In this document: positions 46,660 through 58,210 of the stretch, one piece after another | Layout of the letters: each line of letters opens with the position of its first letter | Numbering within the stretch: the first letter of the stretch is position 1 | Assembly (NCBI GenBank): GCA_028023455.1 | Contig: JAQFVV010000049.1 | Location: forward strand, 6,170,855-6,234,854 | Direction: 5' to 3' | DNA length: 64,000 nt | Source of the DNA: Epiperipatus broadwayi | Taxonomy: Eukaryota > Onychophora > Udeonychophora > Euonychophora > Peripatidae | The notes under the pieces: generated by a model | Seen by the model: the letters and a program-made list of their open reading frames with translations, nothing else | Told to the model about the DNA's origin: nothing | Databases searched by the model: none | Translations under genes and position numbers: made by a program

Positions 46660-48200
46660 AGAAATGGATTCAAACATTGACAATTTCCCAATTTTCAGGC
46701 TTTTGGTTTTTAAAGATAGCTTGTCATCCAGTAATTTAAATGAATTATCCAGTGTTGATTTTCTCTCAGAAAAAAAAGTTCCTTTTTTCTGCCAAATGGA
46801 GAGAAAATAATAGGCTATAGGTATTTGCTGAAAGTTAGTAGTAAATCAGGCTTTTCATTTTGAGAAATTACTAAAATACCATCTAACATAATGAAACAAC
46901 TGCTGAATATAAGCAATTTTATAAAGATTTCAGATCTGAAGTTCCCCATTACACATGAGTATTCAACTTTAATTATGTATTTTTTTTACTTTTTTATAAA
47001 TAAAAAAAAATGTGTAAAATTAGTAATAAAATCAATAAATACTAAAAATAAAGCATAATTGAAAATATGTGTCAGATCATGAGTTTTCTGCATTTTTGGT
47101 ATGGTGTTGGAAATTTCATGCAATGCCCATGTAGTTCAACTAAGCAATATTTGGGACTAATCCAAATCTAAGACAACTATATGTTGCAAGCATAATGACT
47201 CTCAAAAGGTTTAATAATTTATTAGCATGTCAGCATTTTAATCATAATGAAAAAATACCTAATAATAAAAGTAGTAACTTTACCATATCTATAAAATTAA
47301 GTCCATTATACATCAGCGCAATACAAATTTTAAGGTTGCATATTAGATAACCAGAGACATAGTTAATAAGGTAATCACAAAATTTACTGATTGTAATGCC
47401 ATGTGACACCATGAATCCTGAAACCCAATAAAGAAGTGTTTTAAGTAATAGGTGTTGCTGATAGCCACAATGGTTATGTATACCACAAAAAATTGTATGA
47501 AGGTAAAGAATAAAGTGCAGATTATCAACTATGCCTTGGTACTCATGTGGTGATGTCAGTAGTTTTACCACATCTTGCAAAACAGCATCACATTATTTTC
47601 TGTTTCAGATTTTTTTCCAAGTCTACAGCTAGCAAATAAACTATATACAAATAAATTATACTTCTGTAGGACAATAAATATAACAAGAAAGGATATCCCA
47701 GATATCACCACTGAAGTATGCAAAATCATAAAATGAAAAAAGAGGATATTCATTTTGTCATTGATAATGACAGTAGTCTTAACATTCTGGTTTTTCTGGA
47801 CAAAAAGCACATTGCTATGATTACAAATGCATATGTACTTTCTGGAATGGTATTGTTAGCAGGAGAAGTAAAGCTAAACCATGATAATCATATCTATGTT
47901 CACCTGCAATAAAAATGGGTAATAGCAATATGAATGGCATTGATTTACCTCTGTCAAGAGACTCAAAATTTTTAACATAGGAAGTTACAATTGTGGCCCT
48001 TATAATATCATTGTTTTGACACAACAGTTTCTAATGCTTACATTTTATATTTCATTTATATGGCATCTACCATTTGAAGCTAAAACATTTCAAATTTCAG
48101 ATATCCTTTTCTCATATCTTATTTAATGGTTATCTTTAAAAAGGAAATTTGGTTAAAATAACAATGTATTTTGAATCCCAAACATCACATTGTGTGGCTT
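46660..48200 (+). pseudogene. piggyBac-type transposase, decayed
   Basis: Read on the plus strand across frames. MDSNIDNFPIF near 46664 may be the N terminus. 47195-47260 reads MTLKRFNNLLACQHFNHNEK (piggyBac: RF..I...LHF.DN). 47353-47380 reads IVNKVITKF where active enzymes have the first catalytic Asp (SIDEAMIKF); here it is Asn. 47454-47483 reads VADSHNGYVY with the second Asp kept, then YEGKE. 47605-47646 reads SDFFPSLQLANKLY (usually CDNFFTS..LA..L), keeping the third Asp. 47730-47830 reads MKKEDIHFVIDN then KHIAMITNAY, and NMNGIDL at 47927-47947 matches the conserved N.GVD motif. Then FLMLTFYISFIWH resembles NAYILYK. Many frameshifts and stops. The minus-strand ORFs here (112, 81, 67 and 61 aa) are antisense shadows. 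Confidence 0.85.
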
Positions 48201-49230
48201 CATCACAAGTGAAGTTACCATGAATGTGAATTAACATGTGTACTTTAAGGCCTCTAAATGCAAATGCATCTACTTCATGCTCAGATGAAGTTACGACTTT
48301 TGAGTTGTTCTAATGGTAAGATATATCTGCATTTTTATTTCTTTGATTATTGTTTTGTAGTATGACTAATAACTTCTCACATTAAATATTATTTGTAAGC
48401 TATCAGTCTTTGATAACCTTTTGATTTCATGGATTCAACAAAACAGAATAATTTTCATATGGTGACAGGTAGTAAAAATGATGGAAAATATTTTCATTTT
48501 TATTATTCTGCATTACAGTAGAACAAAAAAAATATAGTTTTTTTTTTATAGCTATCAGTGCAAGTGGAAACTGAAATATTAATGCCCTGAAAACTCTACT
48601 TATAATTTATTCCTTTTGGGCACTTTGTTTTTATATTATATTGTAGTTTTTCTTATTCTAACTTGGTTTTTAATGTTTTTTGTTATTGATTTTGTTTTAA
48701 TCAATTGTTGTTTTACTGACTTTATTTTTATTAATTTCATTTTATTTTGAGAAGGATGTGATTGCTGAGTGTCTTCATTATTAAGATTCTGCATCAGTTT
48801 CATTTATAATTACCATTGCCAATTATAAACAGAATGGCAGCAATGTGTTATTTCTTATTAATAACAATATTCTATGGTATGAAATAATATATTTAATATT
48901 TTGCATTTATATATTACATGATATGAACAGGTATGTTTATCTGCAAGATTTATACCATGGAAGAAGTAAAATATAAACACAATATATATATTTTTTAAAA
49001 TATATGCCTTCGGATTTTTAAACTTTTTTAGTAAAAGCCAAAACTATATTTAGTTATAAATCTGAAGTCATAAAAAGTGTTATATATATATACCTATATA
49101 TTTTTCTTTCCTAAAAGTCTGTAACTGCCTATTGAAATATGAAAATGTTGCAGATTTTAAATGTATGTGTTTTTGTCACTTGATTGAATATTATTTTGAT
49201 TGCCTTATTTTCTGCATTGATGATGATTAT

Positions 49231-49366
49231 TCAGTATGAAGATATTGCTTTTAATGAGGCTGAATTATCAAAAGTCTCAAGTCAAAATAGTTTTGAGCAA
49301 GTAAGGGAAAACATGGAGCTTAAATCTTTAGTGCATCTTGTTTTTCAAGCTAGGCAGCTTCCATAA
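49231..49366 (+). other. Candidate exon or decayed coding stretch (weak)
   Basis: After TGATGATGATTATTCAG (acceptor-like) the frame reads YEDIAFNEAELSKVSSQNSF then EQVRENMELKSLVHLVFQ, with balanced, non-repetitive composition, to a stop at 49364. GAGCAA/GTAAGG at 49294-49302 could be a donor. No family recognised. Confidence 0.2.
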
Positions 49367-50439
49367 CCTTTAGCAGAAGGGCTTGCACAATACAAACATA
49401 TGACCACATTACAGTTTTATAAAGTTTATATGTGTATATTATCATGATGATCTTATTTGAAATTTGAAATTATATGCCTTTTTATTTCTTCATTGCATTT
49501 ATAGTGGTTAGTAATATCTGTTAGTGATTTTATTTCCCTCCCTCTTTCATTTTTTTACAATGTTATGCTGATTAAATTTTATTTTATTATTTTATTTTTT
49601 GCTTTGTTATAATTTCTTAAAGATAATTTTATAATATTTTATTTAATATAATTATTGTTTAATTAATATTTATTTTTTTATTAGGGGAAAAATATTTTTC
49701 TTATACACCCTTGAGACCTTTTAACTTCTGGTATAAAGTTTTTAACATTTTTATTTTTGTAAGTACTGAATCAGTAAAATATTTTAGAAAAGAAGTATTA
49801 TATATTATTTGAATCAAAATTTTATGAGGAATATAATGAAATTATAAAGAAAAATGTAATTTAAAAACTTAGTTATCATGAATTAGAAAATACAAAGAAA
49901 TAATAAAGTAATAATTTTAGGATGATCAAATATTTTTTTTAGCTTCTTTAATGATAATCACTATTTTTTAGCCTTGTTTTTTTCCTTGGTATTTTTTATA
50001 TATATAACATTTTACTCTAATATTACAAAATGTAAGTTATTATAAAAATTGTGTCTCAAATTAATTCTTTAAAAAATTAATATGATATTTTTTTTATCTG
50101 AACATGTAAAAATAAATATTATATTATTTATAATGATTGGAAGAGTTTGTATTATGAAACATGCACATGTGTGAACACATATGTGTTTGTTTAATACCAA
50201 TTACAATTTATTATAGATATTAATTTAAACAATGTTATAGGTACTGGTTAGTTTGTTAAACTATGGAAATATTATTACTATTAATATGTCAACAGAATAA
50301 ATGGTTTAACCATTGTTTCAAGTTGCTCAAGAAAAGTTATTTAACATTGATATATTTTAAATACTAAGTATATTCTTTTATTCACAATAACCAGTGTCCT
50401 TATAATCCCAATGCTAGATATAAACTAATAGTACATGTG

Positions 50440-50466
50440 ATATATATATATATATGTGTGTGTGTA
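50440..50466. repeat. (TA)n(TG)n microsatellite
   Basis: TATATATATATATATGTGTGTGTGTG-like run, alternating purine-pyrimidine. Confidence 0.9.
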
Positions 50467-51049
50467 AATGTATGGATGTCTGTATACCTCTTAAATTACA
50501 GATGACAATAAGGTAACAATGTTCATCTTTTATGTCCATTCACTTTGTACATTTTATAACTTGTTTATTGATTATCAGTGATTTCAGCATTTTTGATATA
50601 CTTATTATTATAGTTATTTTAGTACTTATGTACTAGAATACATCTTAAATATTGGTGATTGCCTTTATATTATTATAAACCAAGTTTGGCATTTCTCTGA
50701 TGATGAACCATGTATTTTATGTAATGCCTCTTTTAAATCCAGTCACAAAAATGAAAATTGACAGTTGAATGATGATTATTGTTGGCAATATTATGTTTTA
50801 TACATTTATTATTTATATAGCTTCTGATGCTGATTGTGTGCTCATTTATTGTATTCATAATAATTTATTTAATTATGATAGCACCACTCTCAATATTCCT
50901 TTATTCTCTACTGTTACAATATGTAAATGCATTATACAAATATTTCATAATTATCAATTATTAAAAAAAATTGATAATAAATTTAGTATAGCAGAAATAA
51001 TTTTAAAACATGAACATTAGAAACTAATAAAGATATTTTTTTTCCTATG

Positions 51050-51146
51050 TCATAGCATTTGCCGGAAGGCAAACCTGCAAAAACCGTCTGCAACCTACTG
51101 CTTGCTTGCAAGGCGGCTGCGCTGACCTCTTGGTTTACTTTTTAAT
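51050..51146 (+). other. GC-rich island, possible exon
   Basis: About 90 bp with far higher G+C than the surrounding kilobases. The left border TTTTTTTTCCTATGTCATAG looks like a 3' splice site. After it one frame reads HLPEGKPAKTVCNLLLACKA then AALTSWFTF and stops; another reads CKNRLQPTACLQGGCADLL. TTTGCCGGAAGGCAAA is a perfect 6-bp stem with a GGAA loop. No homology recognised. It could be a terminal exon, a structured RNA or a fragment of a foreign repeat. Confidence 0.25.
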
Positions 51147-52281
51147 CAATGAATATCATATTATTCTAAAACCCTAATTTTCAAAATCTTATTTTTCACA
51201 GCATTTTGCATTTCCGCCATTTTGATTTCTATTGTAAATTTTCTATAAGAATAATATAGTTTTTAAAAATGTGTGTGAAGAATTAATACCTCAATAAGTA
51301 AACTTTACTTATATTTTATAAAATGTAGAAGTCCTAAGTTTTTATCTCTAGCATCTGATCAGTATTAAGGTAATAATAGATATGTGTAAAGTAATAATCA
51401 TAACTTTTCGTTTGAAGAAGCCTTATTCGTAAAAAAAGTGTCCCAATTATGTTGGAATGGTAATTCGGCTTTGACAGTATGGGTTTATAAATATACATGC
51501 ATATGGATGTTTTCACTTTGAAGGAAATCAAAATTGATTATATTAACCATTATAAGTTTTAATACTGCTTTAAATACATTTTAAAAGCTTCAAATTCTTT
51601 ATTTATAAAGTAACTGATTCAAATTCTTACTTATGAGCTTTAAAATATTTTTCTATAGGTTATGTATAAAAAAATATTTGAAAGAATAAAATTACAGTCA
51701 CACAAATGTTACCTGCTTTAATGGTTCTATTCAGTTTTATTTTAAGAACTTGATAACATCTGCTTCTAAGCAATTGCAGTATATACAAGTGGGAAAATGT
51801 CTATACGTCTTTTTTTTTGCCTTTAAAAAATAAATTGGTTAAGAGTTTCATTCTCACCACAAAATAAAAAAAAATTAAAATAAAAACGAAGAGAAAAACT
51901 TCATAGCAAGCCTCAGCTACATAATTTAAAATATATTTCTAACTAACAAAAGCCACTTATCAATTGGCTTTTAGATTAATAAAGTTTTAAGCTAGCTAAG
52001 AACTTCTAAAACATGTCTAAATAATTATTTTACTAAACTTGTAAAAAACCAAAAGCTATATACATTTAAGGGAAAAAAATCTATAATCTCTGCAATATAT
52101 ATATATATTAAAAAAACTTGTAACATAGTGACTAGCCTATCTTCATGCCATAATCACAAGATAAAATTCGAATCCAGTCTGCATAGACTAAATATTTTCA
52201 GTGTTTCAGATTTTCATCAGATTGTCTGCTTATAGATAAATTATCTAGTCACCTTACTTTGATCAGTAAAAGAGTATTCAG

Positions 52282-52401
52282 CTATTCCTAATATTGTCAA
52301 GCGTTGGTGGTCTTGTGGTTAGCATAGCTGCCTTACAAGCAGCTGGCCCGGATTTGCTTCCCGGTCATCGCTTTGACATAAAAAAAAACTATTCCTAATA
52401 T
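52282..52401 (+). mobile_element. tRNA-Gly-derived SINE with perfect target-site duplication
   Basis: The insertion 52295-52388 is flanked by a perfect 13-bp duplication, CTATTCCTAATAT (52282-52294 and 52389-52401). tRNA-like body at 52301-52371: GCGTTGGTGGTCTTGTGGTT (A box region), AGCTGCCTTACAAGCAGC (anticodon loop, changed from TCC), and GGATTTGCTTCC at the B box. The 5' TGTCAA and 3' TTTGACA outside the tRNA pair with each other, lengthening the acceptor stem to about nine pairs with one bulged T. The tail is A9. At about 94 bp it is a very short SINE with no separate LINE-like tail. The anticodon change and B-box losses argue against a functional tRNA gene. Confidence 0.85.
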
Positions 52402-52565
52402 CATAAAGTTCATTTACTAATAATAACAAAGTAAAATTTTCTAGCATAAACTACATCGATTATTAATATATAGGGTATATGAGCACAGACTTTCACACGA
52501 CCCACCACTCTCCATTCTATCTAATAATACTGATACACCTAAACACATATATGTTGAAAATATAA

Positions 52566-52680
52566 ATAATCACCAATATACGTATTTCAAGCTAAACCAG
52601 CAATCATCAGTTGGTCCAGATTATCATCTCTACACATATATACTATAAGTGCTCAGATTATATATTAAGATAGACAATCT
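52566..52680 (+). repeat. Dispersed repeat family C, copy 5 (second subfamily)
   Basis: The core CTAAACCAGCAATCATCAGT, TGGTCCAGATTATCATCTCT matches family C, but downstream it reads AAGTGCTCAGATTATATATT, AAGATAGACAATCTTC, shared only with copy 6. Confidence 0.65.
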
Positions 52681-53317
52681 TCATACTTTAATGGTTAAGC
52701 AAATAACTCCTCGCCAAGAAGCTGATATGCCAATAATGAATCAATTAGACAAATTGAAGTATATATATTTCTGAACCTAAAACTTAAATTACAATTAAAT
52801 TATATTTACATGAATAAAATTTTAATAGATCTAATATCTGCAAATAATTTTAATTAACCCTTAAGTATAAAAATAATTACATAAAATCTGTATAACCTGC
52901 ACTTTTCACCCTTCTCGAGATTTTAGGGATCTTTGGAAAAAATTTGTGGCTCCTAAATTGTAATATATTAGTTCTAATGAAATTCTTTTTGACTAATCAA
53001 TTTTGTACGTGTAGAATGCATTGTTAAATCTTTCATAAATATAAAATAGTCCTAATGATTTTGCTCATCTATGGGTCATCTTGCTAACATCTTATTCAGA
53101 ATTTCAGGTAGACTATTGAAGACACAGTGGTTTATTTAAAAAACGATTTTCTTATTTATTTTTTTGCTCTTAAGTTTAAATATATAATAAAACAAGTTTA
53201 TTTTGGAAAAGTTACTGTACCAATATCATGTATATATAAAGATTTGAACTCAGAATTTTACAGTTTATTCATCATCCACTCCATCTCAAGCAACTGATGC
53301 ACATGTCCTATATACAT

Positions 53318-53450
53318 GCAAAAAAAATACATGATCCCCAATATAGTGTTTGGTGCAGAACCACCAATTATCAGTTGGGCCAGATCATAATCTCCCACAC
53401 ATGTATACAATCAGTGCTTGGTTTATATTAAGATAGCAATTCCTCAAACA
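53318..53450 (+). repeat. Dispersed repeat family C, copy 6 (second subfamily)
   Basis: ATGATCCCCAATATAGTGTT, GCAGAACCACCAATTATCAG, TTGGGCCAGATCATAATCTC, then CAGTGCTTGGTTTATATTAA, GATAGCAATTCCTC. Same 3' subtype as copy 5. Confidence 0.65.
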
Positions 53451-53858
53451 TTAATAGACCGGCTTCAATTTTCTCACATTTCCAACTATTCAACCATCCA
53501 TTTCATTGAAAAACTCGCAATTGAATGCTCAAATCTTTTTTTTTTTTTGGATTTGATATAATAGTTATATTTATATAGAATTACATCAATCTAACTCCTC
53601 ATATTATCAGACATTACATATCCATATATATTAATGGTAGAGGGAGAAGCTGAACTTATACTAAAATGCAATCAATTTCCCAAAAAACATGTAATTCAAA
53701 GATAATATCCCATTTGCGTATACTGAGTGTTTCCTATATATGTTAATAAAGGGACTTAAACACAGGACTTTTCAGTCAAAATCCTGAGTTCAAATCCATT
53801 TATTAGAGGAAACAGTGTAAAATACTGTACCGCCTTAGAATTATATATCAGTATTATT

Positions 53859-55200
53859 AATACACCCGGGTCTTGTTTTATGCGGATTTATTTAATGCGA
53901 TTTTGAAGTTATGCGGTTCATGTTTCTTCTTAATATCTTAGTATGTGGTTTTCTTTTATGCGATAAAAATTATTAGATCAGAAGTTGAGCTCTGATAATG
54001 CACTATTACTTTAAATATTATAAATTTTGCACACTCACACGTCATATTTAAAGTAATAGCGCATTATTGGAGTTCTACTTCTCTCTAATAATTTCAATAT
54101 TTGCAGCACTTTATAATAGTACTGTAATAGATTTTATGCAATAAAGAAGTTCATAATTCACTTAAAATAAGGATTTCCCTATTTTATATACACACATTAA
54201 ATTTTACAAGATTATAATGTAAATCTGTTCAAACATTATAGATGCCTATATTATGCATATTGTTGTTTTTTTTGCATTTTAAATCACATTCTATTTTTGC
54301 TTTTTAAAAAAGAGTACATAATCAATTAATCATTTAGTGGCAAGTTTATTTTTAAAAGGTGAGTTAAAGCGGTGGCCACAATTAAATTTGACAATTAAAA
54401 TCTGATTTTTAATTATAATTAACAATTTAAAAATTACATAACGTGATCTGAAATTAATGTGACGCAAAACAATGAAATTTGATTTTTAAACGGAATTGAA
54501 AATTAAGGACAAAAATAAGAATTTAATTTTTAATTGTTAGTTTTAATTAAATTTTGTCCAACAGTGATGAGTCAGTGTCTTTTTATTATTGTAGGTCTAA
54601 GTTCTTATTTTTATTTTAAACTTTTAGTTTACTCTAGTGGAGAAGAAAAAACACCCAAGAAAATGAATTTCTTTGTAAACAAAAATTTCAATTTTAGATC
54701 ACTTAGTGCATTCGGAAGGATCAACAACAATTGGAAACATTAAGTGAGTCCACATTAAGAGCAATTAAAAAAATGAAGTTGACGCTAGTTCTTGTGATGA
54801 ATCTGATGTCTTACTAGTTTACAAACGAACATACTTATCATCAAATAGTGATAATAATTAAAATACTGTACATGTATGAAAAATACTGTAAATTACGCAT
54901 AAAAATATATTGTTTTGAATAAAATTAAATACTGTAGTTAATAAATAAGTAAAAAAAGTTTATCTTGTATCAATTTCTTTAAATTTGAAATTTTTTATTA
55001 ATCATACTTTATTTCCTTATTTTTTTTTGTGCGAATTTTAAAATATTTTACGTTGTTGCTTTGCTTTTATGTGATTTTTTAAAATTACAGTAACATATCC
55101 CCCATTTTTCAAGGTAAGTTGAATCTATTTTTGTGCGATTTCTTTTGTGCACATTTTCTGAGGAACCTATCTACCACATAAAATGAGACCCAGGTGTATA
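53859..55200. mobile_element. pogo/Tigger-like DNA transposon, internally deleted
   Basis: TIRs of about 23 bp, CACCCGGGTCTTGTTTTATG.. at 53863 and its counterpart ..CATAAAATGAGACCCAGGTG ending at 55198, flanked by TA on both sides as expected for Tc1/mariner-pogo insertion. Subterminal TTTATGCGATT- and TGTGCGA-type repeats on both sides recall Tigger-like ends. Inside, 54534-54743 is open (69 aa), and around 54709-54772, with one frameshift, SEGSTTIGNI...STLRAIKK resembles the N-terminal helix-turn-helix of pogo/CENP-B transposases. The DDE domain is missing, so the 1.34-kb element is a deletion derivative. An internal inverted repeat at 53971-54092 (48-bp arms) is also present. TIR and TA evidence is strong; assignment to pogo is moderate. 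Confidence 0.6.
53971..54092. repeat. Inverted repeat inside the pogo-like element
   Basis: TGCACTATTACTTTAAATAT and ATATTTAAAGTAATAGCGCA pair, with further pairing outward over AGAAGTTGAGCTCTGATAAT / ATTATTGGAGTTCTACTTCT. Arms about 48 bp, loop about 25 bp. Confidence 0.85.
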
Positions 55201-56129
55201 AATAAATATTAATCTTTATTCAATTTGTGACATACCCATCATCTAAAAATTTTATTTAAAAATACAAACTTTAGATGTGATTTTATAAATGATATCACAC
55301 TTAGAGTAGTGGAATTTTTTTAATCATAAGTATTTAAATAGTTTGTCATTAGGAAATCATATAGAATTTGAGCATTTCAAGCTGAGATTTACATACCTTT
55401 AGCTCTTGAATTTGCCATTCTACTAATGCACTAAACCATTAAAAATAGGATGTTTATTTATAAAGTAGCTTGTACATTCTATTGCATATCACCAGCAATA
55501 ACTTAATATTTATTTGTGAATGTATATATTGCTGCAATAAATTTTACAAAGCTAATACTAGTTTTATTTTTATTATTCTCATATTCATGCACTCACACAT
55601 ACATACTTATATACCTATTAATTAAAAAAATATCATATCTGGAAATAATGCAAATAAACCGGGAGAGTTATGTGATTTATACATGGAACTACATGATGAA
55701 TATTTATGCTTTAATATCATGTATATCTTATTATTCTTAATATAATATGAATAACTGTTGCATGTCATAGAATCACTTCAACACAGTTTATGATGAGAAG
55801 TTTATTTTGAAATGTTCATTTTGCAGGTCAGTTTTATTTTATCATAACATGTGACCAGAATCAATGAAGCACTCCAAGGTAACTGAAAATGAGACTTTTC
55901 TTTTAAAATTTGCATCCTGCAGAATAATGGGTCAGTTTTTATGAAATATTCACACTGAATAATGAATGTTTCATAGATTGATATTGGTGATTACACCTTT
56001 ACAAATACAGTATTTTATATATCTGCAATATTGGAGAAGGAAAGTTCTCTTTACACATGTACTATAGAACTGACATACTCTCCCACCAATATTTTTTTTC
56101 TTTTACAATATATATATATTATAATGATC
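55201..56129. other. AT-rich spacer
   Basis: No gene. On the minus strand at about 55390-55440 TAGTGCATTAGTAGAATGGC ... AAATTCAAGAGC vaguely resembles pol III A and B boxes. Confidence 0.4.
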
Positions 56130-56215
56130 CAAATGCAAGTGAAGATCGAATCTAACTGCAAACTATGATATCTGCTCTACAGGGCACCATCTAAGCATTT
56201 AAACCTAGAAAAAAT
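56130..56215 (-). repeat. Possible tRNA-derived SINE fragment
   Basis: The minus strand reads GCTTAGATGGTGCCCTGTAG, AGCAGATATCATAGTTTGCA, then TTAGATTCGATCTTCAC. It has tRNA-like order (A-box-like start, anticodon-arm-like middle, T-arm-like ATTCGAT), but the stems are imperfect. No tail or duplication was identified. Confidence 0.3.
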
Positions 56216-57547
56216 TATAGAGTAGGCAGATACATGCTGTTAAGATTCCACTTTATTTAAATATTTAGATCATTAGCCCAAGTCACTAGCTCAGTGGAAC
56301 AGCAGAGATTATAAAATATAACTTTATATCTCAAATATTAAAAAAATAAAAACCACTGCCAGAAATTAACACATAAAAATATTTATTTACGCACATATAA
56401 AATCATTCTAATTTGAGGAATAAGTTTAACATTTTAGATGTTTATATTAATCTTTAATTTTACATTTAAATAGATTTCAATAATGAGTTTAATATTTATT
56501 TAGTGAGTTGAGTATGAATAGACTATATAGATTGTATTTGAAAAGAAAATATTCTATCCCTTATTTAACCTTAGGCCAAAAAGTTCGCAGTCAAACCAGC
56601 GCCAACCCATCTGATACATTTATGTATTCAATGTAGCATGAAAATACGACAACACAAAATACTATACTGTCAGGAATGTACATCTGAACAGTAAGTAGAG
56701 TTAGAGAAGACATTGTTTCTCCACTAACAGGAATGCTACATCTGTTGGCGAGTAGAACAATAAACAAAAAACTCCATAGAATGGACTGCGGTCCTTTGCC
56801 AACTTACAAACCCATCCATAGGCAAACAGAAGGTGTGTGGCATATATGCGCAATCCTGCCTGTAGCGGATCTCATACTACACCTACTAATTACACAAATA
56901 TATCCAATCCATTTAGCTAATTCAACTATGAAACAAATAACCTAAGATTACCCTCCCTTAAACTATATATAACTTTACAAATCTATACAGCCATTCACGC
57001 CCGACTTAAATTTAACATTTATTATGTTCGCACAGATGAATTTTATAAAATTTGTTTTAAAATGTTGAGTATAGATTGGCTGCACAGATTCCATGGTTAA
57101 AAACATTCCAAAATAAACATAACCGATCAAAATACAAAGTCATCAATAATGTCAATTGCATAGGGAATACAAAAAAACCCAATGGTGTTCATCATAAGAC
57201 ACCGCAGTGACATGATGACTTATATATTCCAATCGATCATGAAACAGCAACATTATTAACTGCTAACAAATCTATGCAATGTCTATACCCAACTTTAAAT
57301 TTCATGCATTTAAATAATTTATACGATAAGTGTTAATACAAATAAAAATAATAATAAAATGGAAATGATTTTTTGTTAAAAGCAAAACATATAAAATTTT
57401 AAACATTATCAATTGATTTTAAACTTAAAAGTCAGATAGAAGTTCATAAGCTTGAACAAAAGTTCTTAATTAGTTTTAAATTTTAGAGTTCATGTCAATA
57501 GCTTACAGTAGAAGAATCACTGCTCTTGATGTAAATTCCCACGGAGT
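56216..57547. other. Spacer with a moderately GC-richer part (56580-57020)
   Basis: 56580-57020 has more G+C than its surroundings and a 70-codon plus-strand frame at 56733-56945 (MLHLLASRTINKKLHRMDCG...). I recognise no protein family on either strand. It could be a fragment of an unidentified retroelement. Confidence 0.3.
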
Positions 57548-57805
57548 CTTTATTTGAAAACCCGGTCAAATGTTCCGGAGGTAGCATTAGCTGGTTCATT
57601 TCAGTATCACAGTCAGTTCATTTTTAAAATAGAGAGAGAGTGTGTGATATGTGTGTCCTATCACGACCCTCAAAAACAAGCCGGAAAAACTTGACTGGAA
57701 CTCAATATTTTTCTTTTTATAGTCCCCACACAGATTCAACCAACAAAACATCACTAATCCATCCTTTTCATTCGGGTCTGGGCTGAGGCTTGGTGCTTCC
57801 ATTGG
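57548..57805 (-). promoter_or_regulatory. Solo-LTR- or promoter-like configuration
   Basis: On the minus strand: a CCAAT box at 57801-57805, GACTATAAAAAG (TATA-like) at about 57713-57724, about 80 bp downstream, and AATAAAG at 57548-57555, about 165 bp further. CCAAT, TATA and poly(A) signal so closely spaced is the layout of an LTR (U3-R). TGTAAC at about 58199-58204 on the minus strand could be the LTR start. No duplicated target site or partner LTR was found. Sequence is GC-richer than its surroundings. Confidence 0.35.
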
Positions 57806-58210
57806 TCAAGATAATTTCTCTTTATTCTCTTATCTAACTTTTCATCTGACCTTTTAATTACACAGCTTTTGGATAATTAATAAACAATCATTTCCATTTA
57901 CAGATTACAGGAATTAATTAATACCTGTTCTTATTTTAACTTATGTTATTTCTTTATTAAAATATTTCTATATTTAAATCTTTTATTTTTTTGTCAAAAA
58001 AGTACGTTCAAATACTTTTTTTATTTATAAAAAATTTTTTTTTATAGTTTTGCATCTGTGCGAATATAATATATACGTTATATGTTTAACAAACATTTTA
58101 ATTTTAGCGTTTATTTTTTTACTTTTTTAATACATTTATTTTTATTTGCGAACTTAAGATTTTATTTTAAATTAATGTAACGACATATTTATATATTGTT
58201 ACAATATATA

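Larger units (their letters stand above)
48201..52281. other. AT-rich spacer with weak exon-like islands
   Basis: No gene can be supported. It contains an exon-like stretch at 49231-49366, a (TA)n(TG)n microsatellite and a GC-rich island at 51050-51146, each listed separately. Confidence 0.4.

Noticed and set aside
47242-48024. Set of minus-strand ORFs (112, 81, 67 aa) that look like a membrane protein
   Set aside because: The plus strand gives ordered piggyBac transposase motifs; the hydrophobic minus frames are shadows.
52301-52371. Functional tRNA gene with anticodon TAC
   Set aside because: The anticodon loop derives from tRNA-Gly by mutation, the B box is altered, and the copy is bounded by an exact 13-bp duplication and an A tail.
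57596-57802. 68-codon minus-strand ORF
   Set aside because: It lies across the CCAAT-TATA-poly(A) configuration, is short, and has no family motif.
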